A stretch of 64,000 nt of DNA from Verrucomicrobiota bacterium (GTDB taxonomy: Bacteria > Verrucomicrobiota > Verrucomicrobiia > Opitutales > Opitutaceae), in contig JAEYWP010000015.1 of assembly GCA_023428905.1 (NCBI GenBank), positions 1 to 64,000 of the forward strand, written 5' to 3'. Numbering within the stretch: the first letter of the stretch is position 1; the number at the start of each line of letters is the position of its first letter. Of the stretch, positions 45,200 to 52,271 are shown in pieces. The translations under genes and the position numbers were made by a program. The notes under the pieces are model-generated. The model was not told where the DNA came from and made no database searches. It was given only the letters and a program-made list of their open reading frames with translations.

Positions 45200-48040
45200 T
45201 CAGTATTCCGACGGAGATTGAAGCACGAGGCGGACGGCATCGAGCCGCAGGCGCGCCTCGGAAATCGCCCCGATCACGTGGTTCAACTGTTCTTGCGCCA
45301 GGGCGATCTCGTCGGCGCGAACGTGGTCGTTCACCCGCGCCAATTCGCGCAGCCGCTGCAGTTCGCCGCCCAGTGCTTCCGTTGCCCGGGCTTTGGCATC
45401 GGTTTTTATCTGCTCGGCCTGCTCCTCCGCCCGCTCCGTGGCAGACTCGAGCATCTCTTTCATCAACTGGGCGTTAAATCCGGGCCGCTCCAGGAAGGGT
45501 TGGATCGGGGCGTCCTCCAGATCGGCCGCAAAACGCGCCGGCGGCTGGTCTCTCGTACGGTCGTTGCCGCGGACGTCGACCAGGACGCGGAGGGGAGTCG
45601 GGGAGAGGAACTGGTCGACGTGCCAGCGCGAGTCCGCCACGGCCTCCAAGACGTAGAGGGCCTCCACCAGCAGATTGGGTTCGTCATCCTGCAGGCGGGC
45701 AAACGCGGCGGTGCCCGCCGGCGAATTGAGGAGCAGATCGATCGCGTCGCGCACCACGGGATGGTCGGCGGTGAGGAACCCCATGTCCTCGCGTGACACC
45801 GCCCGTTCGCGCTGAAAACTTGCGAGCAGGCCGTCGGCGGGGAGGGAGGGAAACGACTCGATGTAGGCATGGCTCGGATCGAGAAAAAGTTCACCGTCCT
45901 CGTGCTCCTTCACCCGCACTCCAAAATGGTCGAGCAGGTCGAGCAGGAAGGTTCGAAGCGCCGGGTCTGCATCCACCTCGCGAATACGATCGATCACCCG
46001 CGCGGCCAGCTCCGGCTGGTGGGACCGCAGCTCCAGCAGCCGGTCCCGTCCCTTGCGCAGGGTCTCCGTGATGGCCGCCTTCGACGCGATGGTGTCCTGG
46101 ATCAGCTGCTCGACCTCGGCTTCCGGCACCCTGCCTTCACCAAAGCGCCGTGCGAGGGAGAGCAGGCGCTCGCGGAACTGGTCCACGTATTCATTTCCAC
46201 TCTGGAGGGGTTCGGCAAAGGCGCCCAGTCCGCGGTCGTACCAATCGAGCACCAGGGCCTCTGCGCTGCCCTTCACGCAGGGCACGTGGATGCGGATCGT
46301 CTTGCGCTGGCCAATGCGGTCGAGCCGCCCGATCCGCTGCTCCACCAGCCCTGGGTTCAGGGGCAGGTCGAACAGCACCAGGTCATGCGCAAACTGGAAG
46401 TTTCGACCCTCGCTGCCGATCTCCGAGCAGATCAGGAGCTGTGCGCCCTCCGGCTCAGAAAACCACGCCGCGTTGCGGTCGCGCTGCACCAGGGCCAGTC
46501 CCTCGTGGAAGAGGGCCACCTTGGCGGCAATCTGTTCCTGGAGGGCGGCGCTGATGGCCGCGACCTTGCGCTGCGAACGGCAGATCAGCAGCACCTTCTC
46601 CTCGCGGTGCGTGCGCAGGAAATCTGCCAGCCAGGTGATCCTTGGGTCGTCACGGAATGAATACCGGATGGCCTCGTCGGCCCCCGTTTCCTCCGCCTCG
46701 AGCTCGCGGGCGATCCGCGCGCGCAAGGTCGGATTTTCGTCCTCCAGCCAGGCGGGGCAGAACTGCCGCTTGGGGAAGCCCTTCATCGCCGCACGGGTGT
46801 TGCGGAACATCACGCGGCCCGTACCGTGCCGGTCGATCAGGCGCTGCAGCAGGTCGCGGCGCGCGCCGGCCTCGCCGCGATCGAGTGCGGTGAGGCGCTG
46901 CTCGCGGGTTTCATCGTCCTGGAGGATCCGTGCGAGCACCGTGCGCTCTTTCGTCTTGAGGGGCTTGTCCGACGCCAGGGCGGCCGCCACCGCTGCAACC
47001 TCCGCGTACCGTTTCGACTCTTGGCGAAAACGCTCGAGGTCGCTGTAGCGCGCCGGATCGAGCAGCCGCAACCGGGCAAAGTGGCCCTCCAACCCAAGCT
47101 GGGTGGGGGTGGCGGTGAGGAGGAGGAGGCCCGGGGTCTTTTGAGCCAGCTGCTCCACCAGGCTGTACTCCCGACTGGGCGCATCCGGTGTCCAGGCAAG
47201 GTGGTGGGCCTCGTCCACCACGACCATATCCCAGCCCGCCGCCAACGCCTGCTCGCGGCGGCGCTCGTCGCCCGCCAGCCACGCCGTTGCACAGAGGCCC
47301 AGCTGGGCCGCGAGGAAGGGGTTGCCGTTGGGATCACCCCGCTCGGTCGAGAGGCAGCGTTCCTCGTCGAAGATGCTGAACCAAAGCGTGAACCGGCGGA
47401 GCAGCTCCACGAACCATTGGTGCACGAGGGATTCGGGGACCAGGATCAGGATCCGTCGCGCCCTGCCCACCGCCAGCAGTCGCTGGAGGATCAGGCAGGC
47501 CTCGATCGTCTTACCAAGCCCAACTTCATCCGCCAGCAGCACGCGCGGGATCTGGCGCTGCGAGACCTCCTGCAGGATGTAGAACTGGTGGGGGATAAGT
47601 TCGAGCCGCCCACCCAGGAAGCCCCGTACGTCCGACTGGCGGATCTGGTTCTGCATCTGCAGCGCGCGGTAGCGGAGATCGAAGACCTCGCTGGGATCGG
47701 TTTGGGCGGCGAGCAGCCGCTCCTGGGGCGAGTTGACGCTGGTCACGTCCGAAATCTCATCCTCGCGCACCCGTTGGCCCGCGCCGACATACACCAGCAG
47801 TCCCTCGTCCTCCGCCACTGCCTCGATCACGAACGGTTTTCCGCCCCGTCCCTGGACGGTCTCGCCGGCGCGAAACTGCACACGCTTCAGCACCGGGGTG
47901 CCCAGGGCGTAGAGCCGCTGCTCACCGGTCGCAGGGAAGCGGATACCAATGCGCGCGCGGTCGATGCTTGCGACGACCCCGAGCCCGAGTTCGGGCTCGC
48001 GTTCACTCATGCAGCGCTGACCAACAAGACGGAGGGACAT
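45200..48040 (-). CDS. rapA: RapA/HepA-type SNF2 ATPase
   Basis: A 946-residue SNF2-family ATPase like E. coli RapA, which recycles RNA polymerase. The N-terminal LVGQRCMSEREPELGLG (about 4-20) matches the E. coli RapA start and supports the first ATG. Helicase motifs follow: VLLADEVGLGKTIEACLILQ (about 167), LILVPESLVHQWFVELLRRF, motif II VVDEAHHLAW (about 274), TATPTQLG, and ICSEIGSEGRNFQFAHDLVL with RIGRLDRIGQRKTIRIHVP in the second lobe. Ends in a helical C-terminal domain. It stands alone. Confidence 0.95.
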   Translation of the reverse strand: MSLRLVGQRCMSEREPELGLGVVASIDRARIGIRFPATGEQRLYALGTPVLKRVQFRAGETVQGRGGKPFVIEAVAEDEGLLVYVGAGQRVREDEISDVTSVNSPQERLLAAQTDPSEVFDLRYRALQMQNQIRQSDVRGFLGGRLELIPHQFYILQEVSQRQIPRVLLADEVGLGKTIEACLILQRLLAVGRARRILILVPESLVHQWFVELLRRFTLWFSIFDEERCLSTERGDPNGNPFLAAQLGLCATAWLAGDERRREQALAAGWDMVVVDEAHHLAWTPDAPSREYSLVEQLAQKTPGLLLLTATPTQLGLEGHFARLRLLDPARYSDLERFRQESKRYAEVAAVAAALASDKPLKTKERTVLARILQDDETREQRLTALDRGEAGARRDLLQRLIDRHGTGRVMFRNTRAAMKGFPKRQFCPAWLEDENPTLRARIARELEAEETGADEAIRYSFRDDPRITWLADFLRTHREEKVLLICRSQRKVAAISAALQEQIAAKVALFHEGLALVQRDRNAAWFSEPEGAQLLICSEIGSEGRNFQFAHDLVLFDLPLNPGLVEQRIGRLDRIGQRKTIRIHVPCVKGSAEALVLDWYDRGLGAFAEPLQSGNEYVDQFRERLLSLARRFGEGRVPEAEVEQLIQDTIASKAAITETLRKGRDRLLELRSHQPELAARVIDRIREVDADPALRTFLLDLLDHFGVRVKEHEDGELFLDPSHAYIESFPSLPADGLLASFQRERAVSREDMGFLTADHPVVRDAIDLLLNSPAGTAAFARLQDDEPNLLVEALYVLEAVADSRWHVDQFLSPTPLRVLVDVRGNDRTRDQPPARFAADLEDAPIQPFLERPGFNAQLMKEMLESATERAEEQAEQIKTDAKARATEALGGELQRLRELARVNDHVRADEIALAQEQLNHVIGAISEARLRLDAVRLVLQSPSEY

Positions 48041-48086
48041 GCGCCCGCAATCAGGCCCCTCCGCCCCGCTTTTTCAAAGCGTTTTG

Positions 48087-48518
48087 TCAGTCACCGGACG
48101 CCGGCGGCGCGCCCGCTGGCTGCTCCGGCGCGCGGGTGGCGGTCCAGGGCAGGGTCATGTCTTTGCGGCCGGCCTGCACCTCCACCGTGCCCCGAAGGGT
48201 GTCTCCTTCCAGTTTTCCCTGGTACGTTGTAGTGACAGTTCGGCGACGCACTTTGCGCTCCACCGTGAAGCGGAGGGTGTCGCCCGAGAAGGTGCCGTTG
48301 CGCAGGGTGTGCTCGCCCTGCCGGCCCTTCATCGTGCCGGTGACACGCCCGTCGGTGTGCTTGAGCTGGAGGGTGGTCTCGATCTCGCGCTCCTTGGGCG
48401 AGGTCACCGTGCAGGTCCAGGTCCCGGAGGGATCCCCGGCAAAGGTTGCGACGGCGAGGGAGAGGAAGGCGAGACAGAGGGCGGCGGCGCGCCGTGGGAG
48501 GAAAGCGTGGTAAGGCAT
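48087..48518 (-). CDS. Exported beta-rich protein, function unknown
   Basis: A 143-residue exported protein. The signal peptide (AAALCLAFLSLAVATFAG) precedes a region rich in alternating polar strands: GTWTCTVTSPKEREIETTLQ, TDGRVTGTMKGRQGEHT, DTLRFTVERKVRRRTVTTTY and KLEGDTLRGTVEV. The T-x-G-D-T-L-R-F and D-G-x-V-T-G-T pattern recurs in many small lipocalin-like secreted proteins that judge-binding residues cannot define. The C-terminus is Pro/Ala-rich. No operon partner. Confidence 0.78.
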   Translation of the reverse strand: MPYHAFLPRRAAALCLAFLSLAVATFAGDPSGTWTCTVTSPKEREIETTLQLKHTDGRVTGTMKGRQGEHTLRNGTFSGDTLRFTVERKVRRRTVTTTYQGKLEGDTLRGTVEVQAGRKDMTLPWTATRAPEQPAGAPPASGD

Positions 48519-48643
48519 GAGATGATGGTTTCACCGCGGTTAACGCCCAGTGGCCCCCGCCGGTTTCACGGAATCTGACGTTTTTGCTGAAACCAGGCTG
48601 CGGGCCATGCGTTGAGAGAGCTGTCACCCGACTCTTCCCTCCC

Positions 48644-49180
48644 ATGAAAATCCTACGTCTTCCCCGCCTCGCCCTCGCCGGTCTGGCCGTTGCCAGCGTC
48701 TGCGCCTTCGCCATCCCCTCGACCGCATCCGCCCGTGGCGAAGGCCACCGTCACCGGGCGCGCAGCGGGACGATTGAGCGCGAGGTCACCCGCTCCCCGG
48801 GTCACCTCGGCAAACACACCACCGCCACCGGGGCCAACGGACGGAGCGCCACACGCGACTACCACCGCCAGATCGATCGCGAGGCGGGCCGCATCACCGA
48901 GGAAAGCCGGACCACCTTGGACGACGGCAGGACCGCGACCCGGTCCCGGGTTCGCCAGCGGACGGAGGCAGGCCACACCACGCATGCCGAGCGCACGGGC
49001 TTTGATGGCCGCACCGCCTCGCGCGACACGGTCAAGACGCGGACGGACAACGGTTTCACCCGCGAGTCCAGCGTACAACGGGCGGACGGCACGCAGGTGG
49101 AGAAGCAGGTGGTGGTGGAGAAGGACGGTGACACGACGACCCGCTCCGCCACACGCAGTGTCACCCGTGCGCAGCCCTGA
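48644..49180 (+). CDS. Exported Arg/Thr-rich repetitive protein
   Basis: A 178-residue exported protein with a signal peptide ending near STASA. The mature part is made of short repeats around G-R-x-A-T/S-R-D/T: NGRSATRDYHRQ, DGRTATRSRVRQ, DGRTASRDTVKT and GDTTTRSATRSV, with GHTTHAERTGF between. It is strongly basic and rich in Thr, so probably an extended surface or periplasmic protein. No family is recognisable. The leader CTCTTCCCTCCC has no SD. Confidence 0.72.
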   Translation: MKILRLPRLALAGLAVASVCAFAIPSTASARGEGHRHRARSGTIEREVTRSPGHLGKHTTATGANGRSATRDYHRQIDREAGRITEESRTTLDDGRTATRSRVRQRTEAGHTTHAERTGFDGRTASRDTVKTRTDNGFTRESSVQRADGTQVEKQVVVEKDGDTTTRSATRSVTRAQP

Positions 49181-49311
49181 CGTCCCCGCGCGCTCGCCAG
49201 AACGCGCCCCACGTCCACACTCCTGCTGGTCGCCCCTCCGCCTTGGAACCTGGATTGCACCATGACGCTGCCCCCTTGCCGTCGTCTCCCCAGCCGGAGC
49301 CGGAGGACCAT

Positions 49312-49854
49312 GTGTTGGCGGCGCGTGCCCGCGACGGGGACCGCGCTGCGGCCGAGCAACTGGTCCTGCGGCATCATGATGCGGTGTCGCGCTTGTTGTG
49401 GCGGTTTGTGCGCACCCGCGCCGACCTCGAGGATCTGGTCCAGGACACCTTCCTGCGCATGGTGCGGGGGCTTCCCGGCTGGCGGCCCGACCAGCCTTTC
49501 CTCCATTGGCTTCTGCGCATCGCCTCGAACACCGGCCGCGATTATTTTCGGCGCCAGAGCGTGCGGCGCCGTTGGGCGGCTGAACCGGTTGCTGCGGACG
49601 GCGAGCCCGCGGCCTTCGATGCGGTCGATGGCGCGCCCGACCCCGCCTCCCGTGCCGCGGCCAATGAGGCCAAGCGGCTGCTCGAGCACCTCGGTCCGGA
49701 CGAACGCGCGCTGCTCACCCTCTTTCATCTGGAGGGGTGGGGCCTGGCCGAGATTGCGCGCCAGTATGGCTGGACTCTCACCGCGACCAAACTGCGGGCC
49801 TGGCGCGCCCGCCGCCAATTGCGCTCCTTTCTCCATCAAAACGACCTTCCATGA
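49312..49854 (+). CDS. ECF-family RNA polymerase sigma factor
   Basis: A 180-residue sigma-70 factor of the extracytoplasmic-function group. Region 2 shows LAARARDGDRAAAEQLVLRH and DLEDLVQDTFLRMVRGLPGW, with NTGRDYFRRQ after it. Region 4 shows LLEHLGPDERALLTLFHLEG and WGLAEIARQYGWTLTATKLR. The GTG at 49312 has GGAGG five bases upstream; a TTG at 49243 would add a 23-residue Pro-rich leader. Its stop overlaps the next ATG by four bases, and the next two genes are likely its membrane partners. Confidence 0.92.
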   Translation: MLAARARDGDRAAAEQLVLRHHDAVSRLLWRFVRTRADLEDLVQDTFLRMVRGLPGWRPDQPFLHWLLRIASNTGRDYFRRQSVRRRWAAEPVAADGEPAAFDAVDGAPDPASRAAANEAKRLLEHLGPDERALLTLFHLEGWGLAEIARQYGWTLTATKLRAWRARRQLRSFLHQNDLP

Positions 49855-50147
49855 ATCAGCCCGACCCTGACATCCGCTGGGCCGCCCTCATCGCACGTGC
49901 GCGCGAGGACGGCGCCCCAACCACGGACCCGAACCTTACGCTGCGAGCACTCCGCCAGGTGGATACACGGCCGGCCCTCGGCTGGCTGGCGGCCTTCGAC
50001 GCGCTGTTCGGCAGCGGGCGCGCCGCCTCAGCCTCGCTGGCCGCTGCGGCGGCGGCAGTGGCGCTGGTGTCCTGGCAGGCCTGGGAGTGGTGGGAGACGC
50101 TGCCCTGGGCGGAACTGTTTTCACTCTCTGGAGGAGGCCTCACATGA
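49851..50147 (+). CDS. Small single-pass membrane protein of the ECF operon
   Basis: A 98-residue protein with a cytosolic N-terminal part (IRWAALIARAREDGAP, LTLRALRQVDTRPALGWLAA) and one membrane segment (ASLAAAAAAVALVSWQAW, about 62-80) ending with a short Trp-rich outside tail. It overlaps the sigma gene (ATGA) and the next gene (ATGA). This is the position of an anti-sigma factor. It has no zinc-binding anti-sigma motif, so the role is inferred from place only. Confidence 0.8.
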   Translation: MNQPDPDIRWAALIARAREDGAPTTDPNLTLRALRQVDTRPALGWLAAFDALFGSGRAASASLAAAAAAVALVSWQAWEWWETLPWAELFSLSGGGLT

Positions 50148-50560
50148 CATCGCTGCCCCTGCGAGCCTGGCTGGTGGCGCTGGCCATCTTTCTACTCGGC
50201 GCCGCCGCCGGCGGCGTGACCACGGCGTGGGTGGGCGCCCGCGCCCTGCGTGAGTCCGTCAACCCCGAGACGCAGCACCGGGGCCACCGCGAACGCGCCG
50301 TCCGCCGGATTGGCGAGGAGATGACGCGCAAGCTCGATCTCACGCCGGAGGAGTCGCGCCGGGTCCAGGAGATCCTGGATCAGACGGCCGCGGGCCTGCG
50401 TGGTCGCCGGCAGGAGGTGGCCCGCGAGAGCCTGCGCGAGTTCCGCCAGGCCTCCCGCCGCATCGCCGAGGTCTTGCCTCCGGAAAAGCGAGACGCCTTT
50501 CAGCGCCTGCTCAAGCAGCGCTTCCGCCGGCTCGGACTCGAGGCTCCGGCCTCCGAGTGA
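50144..50560 (+). CDS. Membrane-anchored periplasmic CnrX/Spy-like sensor protein
   Basis: A 138-residue protein with one N-terminal membrane helix (RAWLVALAIFLLGAAAGGVTT) and a helical periplasmic part. The core has LDLTPEESRRVQEILDQTAA (about 64-83) and LREFRQASRRIAEVLPPEKR, as in the CnrX/heavy-metal resistance and Spy families. Such proteins sense metal or unfolded protein and free an ECF sigma factor. GGAGGAGG lies a few bases upstream, and its ATG overlaps the previous stop. No His/Met/Cys metal site is obvious. Confidence 0.82.
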   Translation: MTSLPLRAWLVALAIFLLGAAAGGVTTAWVGARALRESVNPETQHRGHRERAVRRIGEEMTRKLDLTPEESRRVQEILDQTAAGLRGRRQEVARESLREFRQASRRIAEVLPPEKRDAFQRLLKQRFRRLGLEAPASE

Positions 50561-50669
50561 GGGACTGCCATTCCGGCGCCGGTTTGCCTCGGCTTGATCC
50601 AGGGGCTAAAGGACGTGCATACGGCACCTCGTTCAGGTGCTGCTCCACCACCGCAGAGGCTTGCGCAGC

Positions 50670-50684
50670 GCATTGCAGCAATGC
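50670..50684. promoter_or_regulatory. Inverted repeat GCATTG-CAG-CAATGC upstream of the antitoxin
   Basis: Perfect six-base half-sites with a three-base spacer, 11 bases before the chosen antitoxin ATG. Antitoxins of the AbrB kind often bind their own promoter, so this is a candidate autoregulatory operator. Confidence 0.5.
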
Positions 50685-50695
50685 AGCATTACCGC

Positions 50696-50944
50696 ATGAC
50701 AACGCTCCCTCTTTCCAAACGCGGCACCCTGACGCTGCCCCCGGCCCTGCGGCGAAAGATGGGTCTCGATAAGCTCAAAAACCCGATGCTCCTGGTGGAG
50801 GAGCGCGACGGAGGGTTGTTTTTGCAGCCCGCCGTGGCCATGCCCGTGCGTGACCTGCCCAAGGCACAAATCCAGGCCTGGATCGCTCGCGACGAAGAGG
50901 AAATGAAAAGCTTCCGCGCCGCTGGTAAGGCGAAGAAAAAGTGA
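50696..50944 (+). CDS. AbrB/SpoVT-type antitoxin
   Basis: An 82-residue swapped-hairpin antitoxin. The DNA-binding part MTTLPLSKRGTLTLPPALRR, KMGLDKLKNPMLLVEERDGG is typical of the AbrB/MazE-like family (GxxTLPxxLRxKLG). The C-terminal part, PVRDLPKAQIQAWIARDEEE, would hold the toxin. The stop overlaps the GTG start of the PIN toxin. A start at 50681 would add five residues. Confidence 0.88.
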   Translation: MTTLPLSKRGTLTLPPALRRKMGLDKLKNPMLLVEERDGGLFLQPAVAMPVRDLPKAQIQAWIARDEEEMKSFRAAGKAKKK

Positions 50945-51363
50945 GGCTCTTCCTCGACACGAGCGTCCTTCTTGCCGCGTCGGGATCCTCAAAAGGCGCG
51001 GCACGGTTCGTCATCGAAGAGGCGGAGGCGCAGGGCTGGGAACTGGTCTCCTCCGACTACTGCGCCGAGGAAACGCAGCGCAACCTGCGCAAGCTTGGGC
51101 GTTCGGCATCGGCCGCGTGGAAAGCTCACCTATTGCCTGCGCTGCGCATAGTCCAAGCGGCCGTCTCCTTGGACAAGCCTCTGGTCTTCTCCAAAGCGAA
51201 GGATAGGCCGGTCGTAATCACCGCCTTGGCCGCTCGCGCCGATTGGCTCCTCACGCTCGATGAAACCGACTTCCACGGGAGACTCGGTCGCGAGGTGTAC
51301 GGCATGACGCTCGCCACGCCCGGTAGGTTCTTGATGGAGCAGCGCGCGCGAGGACTGCTCTAG
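50941..51363 (+). CDS. PIN-domain toxin (VapC-like)
   Basis: A 140-residue PIN-domain RNase. The acidic residues of the active site are visible: Asp in RLFLDTSVLLAAS (6), Glu in SSDYCAEETQRNLRKLG (about 43), Asp in FSKAKDRPVVITALA (about 88) and Asp in ADWLLTLDETDFHG (about 104-109). Such toxins cut tRNA or rRNA; the target is unknown. It starts at GTG overlapping the antitoxin stop (GTGA). Together they form a complete toxin-antitoxin pair. Confidence 0.9.
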   Translation: MRLFLDTSVLLAASGSSKGAARFVIEEAEAQGWELVSSDYCAEETQRNLRKLGRSASAAWKAHLLPALRIVQAAVSLDKPLVFSKAKDRPVVITALAARADWLLTLDETDFHGRLGREVYGMTLATPGRFLMEQRARGLL

Positions 51364-51421
51364 CATCTTTCCTTGAGCTACTTCGAGCCGGCACCGTCCG
51401 GCTCGCCCTGAAGCTGCAAGC

Positions 51422-51655
51422 TCAGTCGTACCAGTCCGGGTGCCGCTGGCGGAGGCGGTTTTCCATGCGCTGCTCCCAGGCCATGGTGTCGATGCCGAGG
51501 AGTTGGTAGAGAGGGCAGTAGCCGAGGGTGCAGGTGATCAGGGGGATCAGCCCGAGGGCGCCCCACCAGCCCGCACCGTTGACCGTCATGAACAGGACGC
51601 CGCAACCCAGGATGAATCGCGCGCCGGCATCATAGGAACCCACATTTGCTTTCAT
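51422..51655 (-). CDS. DUF2892 inner-membrane protein
   Basis: A 77-residue protein of the YgaP-like DUF2892 family. The N-terminal MKANVGSYDAGARFILGCGV and the second segment WGALGLIPLITCTLGYCPLY (about 31-50) form the two-helix membrane unit. CTLGYCPLYQLLGID is the family signature. In other proteins the domain accompanies rhodanese; here it stands alone. AAAGG lies upstream of the ATG. Confidence 0.9.
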   Translation of the reverse strand: MKANVGSYDAGARFILGCGVLFMTVNGAGWWGALGLIPLITCTLGYCPLYQLLGIDTMAWEQRMENRLRQRHPDWYD

Positions 51656-51738
51656 GGTAGGCCTTTCGTTGCCCCGAATGTACGCCCTCCCCGCGGTTTC
51701 GGCTGCGCATGGATTGTCCGATAGTGCCGGGATCGTGG

Positions 51739-51763
51739 TGTAGCGCTGGCGTTAGCGCGGCAC
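51739..51763. repeat. TGTAGCGCTGGCGTTAGCGC hairpin
   Basis: GCGCT and AGCGC pair around six bases in a TGTAG-led string, loosely like the TGTAGGCGG elements. It lies in the 191-base gap before the small membrane gene. Whether it is related is not certain. Confidence 0.35.
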
Positions 51764-51846
51764 GGTCGTTCCCTGAGGGGAGGCCACCCCGCTTTCAGGG
51801 TGATCCTCGGATTACAGATTGGCGCTGTTGGGCCGATACTTCGGGC

Positions 51847-52113
51847 ATGCAGACCGTCTCGGCCTCGTTCTTCTTTCTGTTGTCCGGTGTGAGCATTTAC
51901 GCCGCGCTGGTCTGCGGCGCCAAGGGAGTGCAGGCCTACCGGACGCCGGTGGAACTCGACGGGGTGATGCATACCCCGGTCGTGGGGATATCGCTCTATG
52001 CCGTCCTCGCGATCATCTGCCTCTTTTTCAGTGTCGTCTGTGTGCGTCGCGGTTGCCAGCGGCTGGACCAGCCGGACGAAACCGAAGAACGCTCCACTGG
52101 CGACGAGTGGTGA
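51847..52113 (+). CDS. Small two-helix membrane protein
   Basis: An 88-residue protein with two membrane segments (ASFFFLLSGVSIYAALVCGA, about 6-25; VVGISLYAVLAIICLFFSVV, about 45-64) and a short acidic tail. Motif AYRTPVELDGVMHTPVVG joins the helices. No family is recognised. The start MQTVSASF was chosen by the first helix; upstream the frame codes for an unlikely leader. Confidence 0.7.
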   Translation: MQTVSASFFFLLSGVSIYAALVCGAKGVQAYRTPVELDGVMHTPVVGISLYAVLAIICLFFSVVCVRRGCQRLDQPDETEERSTGDEW

Positions 52114-52271
52114 TGGCATCCGGCGCGGGCCCTTCGATTCTCCTCAAACGATTGAAGCAGGGCAGCGTCGAGCGACGCTGACGGCGCGGCCACGCTGCAC
52201 CTGCCTTGAACGAGCGCGGCTCTCCCGCCCGCGACTGCAACCCGCACCCCTTTTACCCGCCTGACGTTGTC

